Positions 16,128 through 24,976 of a stretch of DNA of 64,000 bases are shown here, piece after piece (position 1 is the stretch's first letter; every line of letters starts with the position of its first letter). The DNA lies in the NCBI GenBank assembly GCA_027618565.1, contig JAQCEQ010000001.1:99537-163536 (forward strand), read 5' to 3'. The DNA comes from Planctomycetota bacterium. GTDB taxonomy: Bacteria; Planctomycetota; Phycisphaerae; Phycisphaerales; SM1A02. The notes under the pieces were generated by a model that had not been told where the DNA came from, searched no databases, and was given only the letters and a program-made list of their open reading frames with translations. The translations under genes and the position numbers were made by a program.

Positions 16128-17383
16128 TGGCCAAGCGAGTTTCGAAGTCGATGTCGGGCGTGAAGGCGGGCGCCGGCGAGTCGCGCGCGGCCGCGCGCGG
16201 CACACAGCCAGGCGCCGATCGTGAACCGCAAGCCGGCGGCGATCCCGCCCTGATCGCGCGCGCGCGCGACGCGCTGGATGCATCGATCATCGGGCACGAA
16301 CGCCCCATCGCGGCGCTGGCCGCGGCGGGTGCCAACGGGACGATGCACCATGCGTGGATCTTTCATGGTCCGTCGGGCGTGGGCAAGTGCACGGTGGCGA
16401 TGCGATTTGCGGCGCTCCTTGCCGACCGTGCGACGACCGCCGACGACTGGCGTTCGTTCACGCCTCGCCGCAACGGCGACTGCGCGAAGTTCATGCGGCT
16501 TGGCACGCATCCCGACATCCGGCTCATCCGCAAGGAGTTGGCCGCCACAAGCGCGGATTCGGCCCTGCGCGACCGCAAGCAATTGAACCTTCCGGTGGGC
16601 CTCTTGCGCGAGCACATCATCGGTGGCACCACCAGTGACGGAAAGCACCTTGATTCTCCGGCGTTCCGGACATCGTGGATGGGCGGCGGCAAGGTATTCA
16701 TCATCGACGAGGCGGAACTTCTTGACGCCGAGGGCCAGAATGCGCTCCTCAAGGTGCTTGAAGAGCCGCCGCCGAGCACCTGGTTCGTGCTGGTGGCGTC
16801 GCATGCGGACCGCCTCCTTCCGACGATTCGCTCCAGGTGCCAGATCATCGGCTTCTCGCCGTTGAGTGACCAGCAGATGTCCCAGTGGGCGGAACGGGGA
16901 TTGACTGGCGTGGATCCTGACGAGCGAGCGTGGGCGATGCGGTTTGCCGCGGGCAGCCCCGGCGCGGCGCGCGCGGCGATTGACGAGAGGCTCCACGACT
17001 GGTGGAAGAGCCTGGAACCGCATGTGAAGCGCCTGGCTGCGGGGGAGTTCCCCGGCGGCGCCGCCGAGGTGATGGCTGACTTGGTCAGTGACTACGCCGA
17101 GGCCGCCGTCAAGCGCGACACTCGTGCCAGCAAGGAGGCAGCCAACCGCCGAGCGCTCGCCATCATCCTTCACATGCTGGCGGAGGAGGCGCGTGCCGCG
17201 ATGCGGCGGACGGACCTCTCGCGTGAGGACATCGCGAGATGGGCAAGTGTGCCCGGAGTCCTCGCCGATGCCGAGGATGCCGTGGACTCCAATGTCAACC
17301 TCAAGCACGCGCTGGCGTACTTGGTGTCGCAGTGGATGGATGTGTTCGATGGTGTGCATCAGTCGCAAGGCGCGGCGGCGTGA
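16127..17383 (+). CDS. holB: DNA polymerase III subunit delta' (clamp-loader AAA+ ATPase)
   Basis: A 418-residue AAA+ protein of the clamp-loader group. After a basic, low-complexity N-terminal extension of about 40 residues, the ATPase core shows HHAWIFHGPSGVGKCTVAMR with Walker A GPSGVGKCT, Walker B FIIDEAEL, then LDAEGQNALLKVLEEPP, the hallmark of delta'/gamma subunits, and IRSRCQIIGFSPLS. The four-cysteine zinc module of many delta' proteins is not obvious; a single Cys lies at GDCAKF. It would load the beta clamp with gamma/tau and delta. The start overlaps the lipoprotein stop by one base and the stop overlaps the CYTH gene start (GTGA), so it sits inside a coupled operon. Confidence 0.9.
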   Translation: MAKRVSKSMSGVKAGAGESRAAARGTQPGADREPQAGGDPALIARARDALDASIIGHERPIAALAAAGANGTMHHAWIFHGPSGVGKCTVAMRFAALLADRATTADDWRSFTPRRNGDCAKFMRLGTHPDIRLIRKELAATSADSALRDRKQLNLPVGLLREHIIGGTTSDGKHLDSPAFRTSWMGGGKVFIIDEAELLDAEGQNALLKVLEEPPPSTWFVLVASHADRLLPTIRSRCQIIGFSPLSDQQMSQWAERGLTGVDPDERAWAMRFAAGSPGAARAAIDERLHDWWKSLEPHVKRLAAGEFPGGAAEVMADLVSDYAEAAVKRDTRASKEAANRRALAIILHMLAEEARAAMRRTDLSREDIARWASVPGVLADAEDAVDSNVNLKHALAYLVSQWMDVFDGVHQSQGAAA

Positions 17384-17952
17384 GCCCGGCTCCGGCCGGC
17401 GGCGGCGCAAGTCTTGAAATCGAACGAGTGTGGCTCCTCCGAGCACTGCCGGGCATGGAAGCGCTACGCAGGGAAGGCGCGATGGTCCAGCGCGTGCGAA
17501 TCGAGCAGGGGTACATCACTGAGACGGCCGACGCAAGCACCCGTGCGGGGCTGACCGGTCGCGTGCGGCGGATGGAGTGTGACGACGGGCGCGTGGAATT
17601 CTGGCACACGATCAAGCGCGGCATGGGACGCGTGCGCGAGGAAGTGGAAGCACGCATCGACGAGGCGGCGTTTGGGCGGGCCTGGTGCGAAACAACTGGC
17701 GCGCGGATCCACAAGGATCGGTGGGCCGTGCGGGAGGCGAGCGACGCTCAGGAGCTCACCTGGGAGATCGACCAGTTCCTGGACTTTGAGTTGGTGCTGG
17801 CCGAGGTGGAATGCGAGTCTGTGGCGCACGCCGAGGCCGTCGTGCTCCCGCGTTGGCTGGCGCCACTCGTCGTGCGGGAGGTCACGGAAGAGCCCACGTA
17901 CCGAAACTCGTCGCTGGCGAGGAACGGGCTTCCCACGACGCCGCGCGCTTGA
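17380..17952 (+). CDS. CYTH-domain protein (triphosphate tunnel family)
   Basis: A 190-residue CYTH domain protein. The start is the GTG at 17380, overlapping the holB stop as GTGA. The strand signatures are in order: LEIERVWLL (ExExxW start motif), VQRVRIEQGYI, GRVRRMECDDG, VEFWHTIKRG, EEVEARIDEAAF, KDRWAVREA, TWEIDQF and LVLAEVECES. Charged residues alternate along strands as expected for the tunnel that binds triphosphates and metal. Bacterial members hydrolyse inorganic triphosphate or related compounds; a few make cAMP. Which reaction applies here is not visible. The coupling to holB is notable but may only reflect shared transcription. Confidence 0.85.
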   Translation: MSPAPAGGGASLEIERVWLLRALPGMEALRREGAMVQRVRIEQGYITETADASTRAGLTGRVRRMECDDGRVEFWHTIKRGMGRVREEVEARIDEAAFGRAWCETTGARIHKDRWAVREASDAQELTWEIDQFLDFELVLAEVECESVAHAEAVVLPRWLAPLVVREVTEEPTYRNSSLARNGLPTTPRA

Positions 17953-18218
17953 AGAGATGAAGTGCGACCGTTTTTCGGTCGACAGGAACGGCTGGACAAT
18001 CGATTCGCCGGAATCGCAGTCCAGCACCCACACGCGAACTCTGTCTGCGTTGGCGATGTGTTCATGGACAACGGTTGCGCATTGTCCAGCGTCTCGGAGC
18101 GCGCTCCACGGTCGTGGTGGTCGAGCAGGTCATGCCCTCTCGCCCGTTTCAAGGGGCTCTAGCCACGGAACCAAGGTGCCTCTGCCGCGGTGCCGAGGCA
18201 GGTAGACTCTTCGCCCCC
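17953..18218. other. Intergenic region before atpC
   Basis: Contains a perfect hairpin CGACCG-TTTTT-CGGTCG at 17965-17981, just after the CYTH stop, which may end that operon although it lacks a T tail. The rest (about 240 bases) shows no convincing gene on either strand and presumably carries the promoter for atpC and scpB. Confidence 0.4.
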
Positions 18219-18635
18219 ATGGCCACCCTCCGTTGCACCATCGTCAGCCCCGACGCCGAACTCTTCTCGGACGCCGTCAACTACGCGTCGTTTCAGGCGT
18301 GGGATGGCCAGCGCGGCGTGATCGCGGGGACCAGCCCATTTCTGGCCAAGCTCATACCGGGCGTCACCAGAATCGACACCGTCTCAGGTAGCCGATTCTT
18401 TGCGATCGACGGCGGCTTCGCCCAGATGCAGGGTGACGAACTGACCTTGCTGGTGGACAAGGCAACCGCCGCCGAGGACATCTCACTCACCGAGGCACAA
18501 GCCGCGCTGGTTGTCGCCAACGCCAAGGTCACCGCGCCGACCGATCGCGCCTCCACGCTCACCGAGCGCGAGGCCATCGAGGCGGCCCAGCAGATCGCCC
18601 GCACCAGGGTGGCACTGTCGTCGAAGGGGAAGTGA
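18219..18635 (+). CDS. atpC: ATP synthase F1 epsilon subunit
   Basis: A 138-residue protein starting MATLRCTIVSPDAELFSD. It has the N-terminal beta-sandwich block QAWDGQRGVIAGTSPFLAKL with the GxxxGxxP-like turn, GSRFFAIDGGFAQMQGDELT, and a C-terminal two-helix part with LTEREAIEAAQQIARTRVAL. Epsilon couples F1 rotation to the c-ring and can inhibit ATP hydrolysis. Normally atpC follows atpD in the atp operon; here no other F1Fo subunit is nearby, so it is a detached subunit gene. It lies 24 bases upstream of scpB, with which it is probably co-transcribed. Confidence 0.88.
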   Translation: MATLRCTIVSPDAELFSDAVNYASFQAWDGQRGVIAGTSPFLAKLIPGVTRIDTVSGSRFFAIDGGFAQMQGDELTLLVDKATAAEDISLTEAQAALVVANAKVTAPTDRASTLTEREAIEAAQQIARTRVALSSKGK

Positions 18636-18659
18636 GCGCGGTAGCCTTGCTGGCTGAGC

Positions 18660-19385
18660 ATGGACGCCGAAGCCGTTGAATCAAGTCAGGTGAGTAATAG
18701 GGTGGGCGAGTCCGTCGCAGGCTTAGGCGCAGGACCGGGCGTCGAGTCGATCCCCTGCGAGAACGTCCCGCTTGACGTTCGCGTCGAGGCATTGTTGCTT
18801 GCCGCCGATCGACCCATGAGCGATTCCCGCATCGCCGAGGTGCTCGGGTTGGTGGAAGCGCCGAGCGCGCAACTGCGTGCGGCAATGGCTGAGGCAGTCG
18901 CTCCTCCAAAGTCAATGGTGGGTCCAGCCAAGGACCTGGCCGCCGTGCCACACGCCGACGCGCAGCGCCAGGTTCGTGACGCCATCGACCGACTCAATGC
19001 AGGCTACGAGTCGACGCGTCGAGGATTCCGTATCGAGGCCGTCGCCGGCGGTCGGCAGATCATGACGATCGCCGCGCTCGCTCCGCTCATCGTGCGACTT
19101 CGCGGCGTGAAGGACCAGTCCAAGCTCACTCAGGCGGCGTTGGAGACACTGGCGATCATCGCGTATCGCCAGCCGATTCTCCGCGCGGACATCGAGTCCA
19201 TCCGAGGTGTGACGTGCGGGGAAGTGCTGCGATCGTTGATGGAGCGTCGCCTCGTACGCATCACCGGGCGCGCAGAAGAAGTTGGCCGACCGATGCTCTA
19301 CGGTACGACGCAGGAGTTCCTGCGCACCTTTGGCATCGCCAGCGTCACTGACCTGCCGCAGCAGAAGGAACTGAAGGGAAACTGA
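18660..19385 (+). CDS. scpB: Segregation and condensation protein ScpB
   Basis: A 241-residue protein. The winged-helix core shows RVEALLLAADRPMSDSRIAE, GFRIEAVAGGRQIMT, KLTQAALETLAIIAYRQPI, RADIESIRGVTCGEVLRSLM and RLVRITGRAEEVGRPMLYGT, ending in EFLRTFGI. These are the standard ScpB signatures. ScpB binds kleisin ScpA and SMC in the bacterial condensin that organises and segregates chromosomes. An N-terminal extension of about 35 residues precedes the domain. scpA and smc are not in the window. A GC-rich hairpin follows the stop. Confidence 0.93.
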   Translation: MDAEAVESSQVSNRVGESVAGLGAGPGVESIPCENVPLDVRVEALLLAADRPMSDSRIAEVLGLVEAPSAQLRAAMAEAVAPPKSMVGPAKDLAAVPHADAQRQVRDAIDRLNAGYESTRRGFRIEAVAGGRQIMTIAALAPLIVRLRGVKDQSKLTQAALETLAIIAYRQPILRADIESIRGVTCGEVLRSLMERRLVRITGRAEEVGRPMLYGTTQEFLRTFGIASVTDLPQQKELKGN

Positions 19386-19386
19386 G

Positions 19387-19410
19387 CCGCCGCCTCCGGC
19401 GGGATGTGTG
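19387..19410 (+). terminator. Possible terminator after scpB
   Basis: A perfect 6-bp stem CCGCCG-CCTC-CGGCGG at 19387-19402 starts two bases after the scpB stop, followed by a GT-rich but not U-only tail (GATGTGTGTGTT). It is plausible as an intrinsic or structure-assisted terminator. Confidence 0.35.
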
Positions 19411-19468
19411 TGTTCAAAGACAGGCACGATCCAGCGCCTGTGGCGGGTCGCGGTTCGTGATTGCCAGA

Positions 19469-20593
19469 TCAACTGCGCTGCTGCTGCTTGTGGTCGGCCG
19501 ACTGCCGCTCGATCCACTCCTGCAGCACGGCACGCATTGCGCCCAGGTCCGGCGCCGTTCGAATCGATTCCTTGAGTGGCTTCACATGCCCCATCGTGTG
19601 GCCGTACCACGAGATTCGCTTGTGCATCTGTTCGACGGCGTGCCTGTGGGGGTGAGTGGAGTCGCTGCCGATGGGGGTGTGCTGCTCAAGAAGGTCGATG
19701 TGGCGGAGGACGACGTTGAGTTTCTCGAGGAGCGACGGCTCTGAGGCAAGGCCGCCGCGCAGCGCCGCCGCCGTCTGTGCGAAGAGCCACGGCGTCCGCA
19801 GCGCCGCGCGACCGATCATGATGCCGCGGCAGCCGGACTCGCGCATCCGCGCGGCGGCATGCTCTGGCTCCGAGATGTCGCCGTTGCCGATGACGGGGAT
19901 GGCGTGAACGGCGGCCACCACCTGCGCGATCGCCCCCCAATCGGCGGCCCCGCGAAAGAGCTGTGTCGTGTATCGACCATGCACCGTGACGGCCTGGATG
20001 CCGATGGCTTCCAGTCGACGGGCGAGGTCTGGGGCGACCATGTGTTCGGGGTCCCAGCCAAGTCGCACCTTGGCGGTGACGGGGACGCGACCGCCGGCAT
20101 GGCGGTCCACGGCGCGGACGATGCGCTCGGCAAGCAGGGTCGTGGCGCCGCAATCACGCAAGAGGAGCGAGCCGCCGTTCTTCTTGGCGACCTTGTCCAC
20201 CGGACAACCCATGTTGATGTCGATGAGCCTGGCGCCGTGATCGATCGCCCAGCACGCGGCTTCAGGGAGCGGGTCTTCGCCACAACCATAGAGTTGCATG
20301 CCGCAGGGACTGTCGGCGTCGCAAGTGGCGGCCAGTTCCAGCGTGCGAGCGCTCCCGCGGAGGATGGCGTGGGAGTTGAGGAGGTCGGTGGAAGCGAGGC
20401 CGACGCCGCCAAGTTCGCGGCAGAGGATCCGGAACGGGAGGTCGCAGTGCCCGGCAATGGGTGCGAGGAAGAGGGGAGTCTCGAGCCGGAGCCGTCCAAT
20501 GGTGAGGGAGATGCCCGGGACAGGAGTGCAGCCCGTGCCGGCAGCCACAGGCGCGGCATCGAGCGAAGGCCGATTCGCCTCTGGGACGCTCAC
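19469..20593 (-). CDS. dusB: tRNA-dihydrouridine synthase
   Basis: A 374-residue flavoenzyme that reduces uridines in tRNA D-loops. Visible: [61 protein letters not shown] with the catalytic Cys, [37 protein letters not shown] and [13 protein letters not shown] (FMN phosphate site). A C-terminal helical domain includes [10 protein letters not shown] and LKESIR. I call it DusB-type because of the NMGCP...K pattern, though family assignment is not certain. The GTG at 20593 overlaps the stop of the exonuclease gene as GTGA; a second GTG two codons earlier is possible. A Gln-rich KQQQRS tail ends the protein. Confidence 0.9.
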   Translation of the reverse strand: MSVPEANRPSLDAAPVAAGTGCTPVPGISLTIGRLRLETPLFLAPIAGHCDLPFRILCRELGGVGLASTDLLNSHAILRGSARTLELAATCDADSPCGMQLYGCGEDPLPEAACWAIDHGARLIDINMGCPVDKVAKKNGGSLLLRDCGATTLLAERIVRAVDRHAGGRVPVTAKVRLGWDPEHMVAPDLARRLEAIGIQAVTVHGRYTTQLFRGAADWGAIAQVVAAVHAIPVIGNGDISEPEHAAARMRESGCRGIMIGRAALRTPWLFAQTAAALRGGLASEPSLLEKLNVVLRHIDLLEQHTPIGSDSTHPHRHAVEQMHKRISWYGHTMGHVKPLKESIRTAPDLGAMRAVLQEWIERQSADHKQQQRS

Positions 20594-21183
20594 CCCCACG
20601 GGTCAAATCCCGCACCGACACCGACGGTGGCAAGTTCTTCTGCCTTCACCGCATGCCACATGTAGTGCATGCCGGTCTGCGGGTGCACACGCTGCATCAG
20701 CTGGTGCAGACCACGAACGTCATCCATCGCCCGGTGAGCGCTGCCGGGGTCGATCTGGTGCGCCGTAAGTAATGACTGGAGCTTGCCACTCTCAAACCCC
20801 AGGCTCTTCCAAGGAATGCTCCAGCACGAACAACGCCAAGGAAGGGTCTCCATCCAGGTGAAGTGGTTGCACATCATCCCTCGGTCGAATGGGACATTGT
20901 GTGCAACGACTGCGTGGCAACCGCGCAGCACACGCACGATGTCGGACTCTTCCATGCGGTGACCATGGAGTTCCTTCATCGACAGTCCATGGATCGCTTG
21001 AGCCGTGGGGTGGATAGCGACCGTTGGCTCGTTCAGGGACTGGTAGCTGGCCACCTCTCGCACCACCGCGCCAGTCTCCAACGAGTACTCGTGGACGAGG
21101 ATCGCGATCTCGACGACCTGGTCACCGCGACCGGCGCCGGTTGTCTCTGTATCCAGGATCGCGGCGCGGAAGGTTTCCATCAC
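20590..21183 (-). CDS. DEDDh 3'-5' exonuclease (DnaQ-like)
   Basis: A 197-residue nuclease with the exonuclease motifs in order: [10 protein letters not shown] (ExoI, Asp and Glu ligands), [13 protein letters not shown] (ExoII), and [11 protein letters not shown] (ExoIII with His and Asp). A central strand [15 protein letters not shown] fits the DnaQ fold. It lacks extra domains, so it could be a stand-alone epsilon-like proofreading unit, an RNase T-like or an oligoribonuclease-like enzyme; the host-range of substrates cannot be told. It overlaps the dusB start by four bases and therefore may share an mRNA. Confidence 0.88.
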   Translation of the reverse strand: MMETFRAAILDTETTGAGRGDQVVEIAILVHEYSLETGAVVREVASYQSLNEPTVAIHPTAQAIHGLSMKELHGHRMEESDIVRVLRGCHAVVAHNVPFDRGMMCNHFTWMETLPWRCSCWSIPWKSLGFESGKLQSLLTAHQIDPGSAHRAMDDVRGLHQLMQRVHPQTGMHYMWHAVKAEELATVGVGAGFDPWG

Positions 21184-21343
21184 CGGAGGGTACTTCGTGA
21201 GGGCGCTGGTTCAATGAGCACACGCGCCACGGGAAAGCGACCCGCCACGTCCTGTGACGGGCCGCCGTTCCCGGTGATTCTGTGCGCCGTCGGTGACCCG
21301 ACCCGATCGGGAACCGCGCATGGTCGGTGTGATGGAGTCGCCG

Positions 21344-22228
21344 CTACGCGCAAGGCCCCCATGCGCCAAGGAGCACATTGAGGTCCGTGCCGTCCACCGT
21401 GCCATCCAGGTTGAAGTCGGCCTGGTGGTCCATGAATCCCCATGCCGCCAGCAGCTGCGCAAGGTCCGCCACCGCCACCGCGCCGTCGGCGTCCAGGTCC
21501 GGTGCACAGGCTTGCGACGAGCACGGGTTCGCCGTCCCCGGCGAGTCCGCGCCGCCGGCGATCTCGGGAATGCCGATCATCCACAAGGTCGTTCGGCATC
21601 GGTAGATGTGCTGCGGCACGGCCTTGCTCGACGGCCCGACTTCACCCTGGTACGCGCACTCCGCGCCAATGGTGCCGGCATCGACATGCATCATGGTGAC
21701 GCCATCGACGATCAATTTCCAGGCCTGGAAGTCTAGTGTGCAGTCGTCATTCGTGTCCAGGTCCGTGCCGTTGGCCGCTGTCAGCCCGCGGACTAGCAGG
21801 TGCGTGACATTGTCGGCATTCTCAAAGTTGAGGGTGGTAGTCAGGTCAGCTTCACCCAGCGTGAAACTGGACTCCGCGACGACGAAGAATCCGCTCGCGG
21901 GAATCGAGTGGCCCGCCAGCTGAATCGCTACCTCAATGGTGCCGCCGCCCTGCGCCGCCGTGCCGTCCCCGAGCACTACATATGCAAGTCCGTCGAGCGA
22001 GGCACCGGGGGGCCCCGCGATCTCGATGTACTCGTCGGTGTCGGTTCCGGGTTGGTCGATCCTGATCTCCGAGATGTAGATCTCCGATCTGCCGGTTTCC
22101 GAGCCGGCCGATGCGCCGGCCGAGATTGCGGCGATGGCGCAGACTGCGGTCGTGCCAAGGTGGGAGCGAGTGATGTCCTGCGCGCACGACCACAGCGTGC
22201 GACGCCCGATGGAGGGAGTCTTGATCAT
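21344..22228 (-). CDS. Secreted lamin-tail-domain protein with C-terminal dockerin-like repeats
   Basis: A 294-residue protein read from the ATG at 22226-22228 (MIKTPSIGRR). It has a signal region (CAIAAISAGASA), then a lamin-tail-like domain: IYISEIRIDQPGTDTDEYIE, SIPASGFFVVAESSFTLG and FQAWKLIVDGVTMMHV. The C-terminus carries two Ca-binding dockerin-like loops, DLDADGAVAVADLAQLLAAWG and DFNLDGTVDGTDLNVLLGAWG, bracketed by cysteines (ACAPDL and GPCA at the end). Such tails are widespread in Phycisphaerae secreted proteins; they may anchor proteins to a cell-surface partner. No enzyme domain is visible. It is the last gene in the minus-strand run that begins with the ebo-like genes. Confidence 0.8.
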   Translation of the reverse strand: MIKTPSIGRRTLWSCAQDITRSHLGTTAVCAIAAISAGASAGSETGRSEIYISEIRIDQPGTDTDEYIEIAGPPGASLDGLAYVVLGDGTAAQGGGTIEVAIQLAGHSIPASGFFVVAESSFTLGEADLTTTLNFENADNVTHLLVRGLTAANGTDLDTNDDCTLDFQAWKLIVDGVTMMHVDAGTIGAECAYQGEVGPSSKAVPQHIYRCRTTLWMIGIPEIAGGADSPGTANPCSSQACAPDLDADGAVAVADLAQLLAAWGFMDHQADFNLDGTVDGTDLNVLLGAWGPCA

Positions 22229-22352
22229 GAGAGGCCCGAGGAGCTGGTTGGGAAGTCTTGTTTCGATGCCGGCAGCACGCCGGACAAGGGCGCACAGTAA
22301 GTGGAGATTTGGCGATCCCCAGAAGTGGCCCCTTTTTTCCTGAAGATTGTTT

Positions 22353-22371
22353 GGGCGGCCAGCCGCCGCCC
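22353..22371. terminator. Perfect GC hairpin after the large hydrolase gene
   Basis: GGGCGGC-CAGCC-GCCGCCC forms a perfect 7-bp stem 12 bases past the stop of the minus-strand gene at 22384. It has no U tract in the direction of transcription, so it is a candidate RNA-stabilising or Rho-assisted end rather than a classical terminator. Confidence 0.35.
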
Positions 22372-22383
22372 CCGTGCATCCAG

Positions 22384-24933
22384 TCAGTTGCCGCGCAAGT
22401 CGATCGACCAGTCTCCGCGGCACCATCCCGCGCCGCCCCAGCCCTGGAGGCCGTGAATCAGCGATTGGGAGCCGATCACGCTCCAATCGGGGTAGTGGAC
22501 GCCGGCGACGAAGTAGGGAAGTCGCATCGACAACCCCTCGGCGGCTGGACCCGCGGGTGCCACCAATCCAATCGACTGTCGGGCGGAGTCGGGACCGGGA
22601 AGGATGGCGAGCAGCAGGGACTCGTTCCCCTCGAAAGTGAGAGCCGAGTCCGCCTCGCCTCCCGAATCCTCAAGAGAAATCTGCGACCGCTCAACGTGTA
22701 AAGGCGCTCGCCTCGCCAGGGCGCCCCACGCCTTGTTCGAGTCGGCACGGCCATAGAGGATCACATTGCGGTCAGCATGGGCATCGAGAGGCGTGCGCGC
22801 GCGCCAGGCGAGGTACGCCTCATCGGTCATCACGGGAAGCCGACCGTTGCCGCGGTACCAGAACTGCTCGCTGTCGTACCGGGCCTTCGCCAGGGCCCAG
22901 GCATTGTGTGCAGTATCGCCACCAGTGGCGCATACCAGCAGGACGCCATTGTCGACGGCCGCCTTGAAGGGACCCATGCGCCCAGGGTGCTTGTTCGATT
23001 GATCCCAGTCGGCGCCGAGCCTTGCGAGCGACCACGCGCCTCCCGCTGAGGCACTCAGCATCGTGCGCGCACCACCCTCGCGCTCGGGCACGGTGATGGA
23101 CTTGCCGTTGATGTCGATGCGGATTTCCTCACTTCCATCACCGCCGTCGAAGTCCGTGTCCAGCGAGAGCAGCGCGACATTCTGCGTCGTGACCGTGATT
23201 GTCGTCGGCGCATCCGTCGTGGCCGCGGTGATCGACCACACCACCCGCGCTGGGACCATCGGCTCTACGTGCTGCATCACCGTGACGCCGTGCGACCCCG
23301 CGAAGATGGCTGACGACACGGTGGTGAACGCACCGCTCGTGACTGCATCCGGCTCAGGCAGCGACTTGGCCGTCAGTGCGTCGATCATCGGTGGCCAATC
23401 AACACATTGGTCGCCCCACCAGTGGCCCGCGCCGGGTTGCTCGAAGTAGGTGAAGTCGGGATGGAACCCGCCCAGAACACCGCGCAAGATGCGCGACTGC
23501 GCCACCGGCACATTGTCGTCGCCGTCGCCGTGCAGGACATAGACGCGCTCGCCGAGGTAATTGTCCTTGAGGAGCAGCGTGCGGCTTGAATTCTGTGCGG
23601 TGTGAAGGAGCAGCCCCAGACTGCTGTCGACCGGAATCGATGGTGAACCCGTGTAGCTCCAAAAATCGATCCACCCCGCGCTGGGACCGATGGACGCGAA
23701 CAAGTCTGGCCGCTGCGCGCCCACAATCATCGTGCCGTGGCCGCCCATCGAGTGACCAGTGAGCCACTGCCGCCGCGGGTCGGTGTTGAAGAGCGCGTTG
23801 GCGTGCGTGCGCACATCGATCGCGTCGATCCGCCCCCAGTCTTCCCAGTCGAATCCGTAGGGGCGACGATTGGTCGCGCACGCGACGGCCACATCCGCGC
23901 GCGGCGCATAGCAGCGAGCCTGGCTGGTCGCCTCCACACTTGCGCCGTGCAGGCTGAGAAGGAGGCCCGGGCGCGCGTCAGGCGCGACATCGGCGTCAGG
24001 CGTCCAGCCGATGGGCGGTACCACGGCGTAGTACTGCACGCTGTCGTCCACCGAACTCACAGAGGTCACCTTGCGCTTGGCATCGGGCTCGAGGACGCGC
24101 AGTGAGAGGGTCGTGGAGGAGAGTGTGTCCGCGCCTCGGAGCAGCGCGATGTCGACAGTCGCGTCGCCACCCCCCGGCCCGGCCACCAGCGGCAACTGCA
24201 GCGCTGGCTTGATCGATCCCAGCGGCGGAATCCCTGGAACCAAGCACTCCAGCGACGCCCCAGCGAAGGTCACGCTCACGCGCAGATCGCGCAGCCAGTC
24301 ATTCGTTCCGTTCATGACCGGAAGCGAGAACCAGAGCGTGCCCTCGGCGTCCGCGGGAGCGCGCGTCGCGAGCAGGTCCGGCGCAGTCACATCGCCGGTG
24401 TTGAACCAGGCGACGGGATTGGGCCGATCCTCGATGGATGCCTTGAGCCGCCCACGGCCGCACACGAAGAGGAGTTCGTTGTCACCGGTGTTGAGCTGGA
24501 TCGGCAGCTCCATGAAGCCGAACGAGTACGGGTCGCCCATGCGGACCTCGCCGTTCACATACACCAGCGAGTGCCCGCTGGCACGGAGCAGCGCGACGCG
24601 CGAAGTGTCGCTGCGCACCCGGGCGAGCGCATAGCCCCCGGCGAAGGCATCGCCCTCAAACTCGCCGCTGGCGCCGGCGTGTTGCGCCGTCCAAGTGCGT
24701 GGAAGCGCGTCTTCTCCCATCACGGTGTCACCTTCGTGAGGCGTCTTCCACTCACCGCTCACGATGGCGTACTGGATCGGGTCGATCTGGATCGGTGACC
24801 GACCGCCCTTGCCGGTGCCGGTGATCACCAGGACTTCAGTGATCGGCGTGGAGTCGGCGGCGACTTGCCCCACCCCGGCGCCAAACAAGAGCGTCGATGC
24901 GAGCAGGATGCATCCAAGCCGTGCGTGAGTCAT
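22384..24933 (-). CDS. Large secreted alpha/beta hydrolase (prolyl oligopeptidase/esterase-like)
   Basis: An 849-residue exported protein read from the ATG at 24931-24933 (MTHARLGCILL), with a signal peptide to about VAADS. An N-terminal non-catalytic beta-rich part (about 30-320) includes SLVYVNGEVRMGDPYSFGFM. The hydrolase core has LLLSLHGASVEA (oxyanion strand), the nucleophile elbow GHSMGGHGTMIVGA (about residues 395-408), VYVLHGDGDDNVPVAQS with the acid, and FEQPGAGHWWGDQC with the histidine. A further beta-rich C-terminal part follows. This is a serine hydrolase of the peptidase S9/polysaccharide esterase type; its substrate is unknown. An earlier in-frame ATG at 25020 is possible but would bury the signal peptide. 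Confidence 0.85.
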   Translation of the reverse strand: MTHARLGCILLASTLLFGAGVGQVAADSTPITEVLVITGTGKGGRSPIQIDPIQYAIVSGEWKTPHEGDTVMGEDALPRTWTAQHAGASGEFEGDAFAGGYALARVRSDTSRVALLRASGHSLVYVNGEVRMGDPYSFGFMELPIQLNTGDNELLFVCGRGRLKASIEDRPNPVAWFNTGDVTAPDLLATRAPADAEGTLWFSLPVMNGTNDWLRDLRVSVTFAGASLECLVPGIPPLGSIKPALQLPLVAGPGGGDATVDIALLRGADTLSSTTLSLRVLEPDAKRKVTSVSSVDDSVQYYAVVPPIGWTPDADVAPDARPGLLLSLHGASVEATSQARCYAPRADVAVACATNRRPYGFDWEDWGRIDAIDVRTHANALFNTDPRRQWLTGHSMGGHGTMIVGAQRPDLFASIGPSAGWIDFWSYTGSPSIPVDSSLGLLLHTAQNSSRTLLLKDNYLGERVYVLHGDGDDNVPVAQSRILRGVLGGFHPDFTYFEQPGAGHWWGDQCVDWPPMIDALTAKSLPEPDAVTSGAFTTVSSAIFAGSHGVTVMQHVEPMVPARVVWSITAATTDAPTTITVTTQNVALLSLDTDFDGGDGSEEIRIDINGKSITVPEREGGARTMLSASAGGAWSLARLGADWDQSNKHPGRMGPFKAAVDNGVLLVCATGGDTAHNAWALAKARYDSEQFWYRGNGRLPVMTDEAYLAWRARTPLDAHADRNVILYGRADSNKAWGALARRAPLHVERSQISLEDSGGEADSALTFEGNESLLLAILPGPDSARQSIGLVAPAGPAAEGLSMRLPYFVAGVHYPDWSVIGSQSLIHGLQGWGGAGWCRGDWSIDLRGN

Positions 24934-24976
24934 GGGACGCGCACGATAGCGGGGGAGGTATGCGCGCCCCGGCCCG

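Noticed and set aside
16250..16272. Alternating CG run as a Z-DNA or regulatory site
   Set aside because: It encodes in-frame Ala/Arg residues of the polymerase delta' linker in a GC-rich genome; no further signal.
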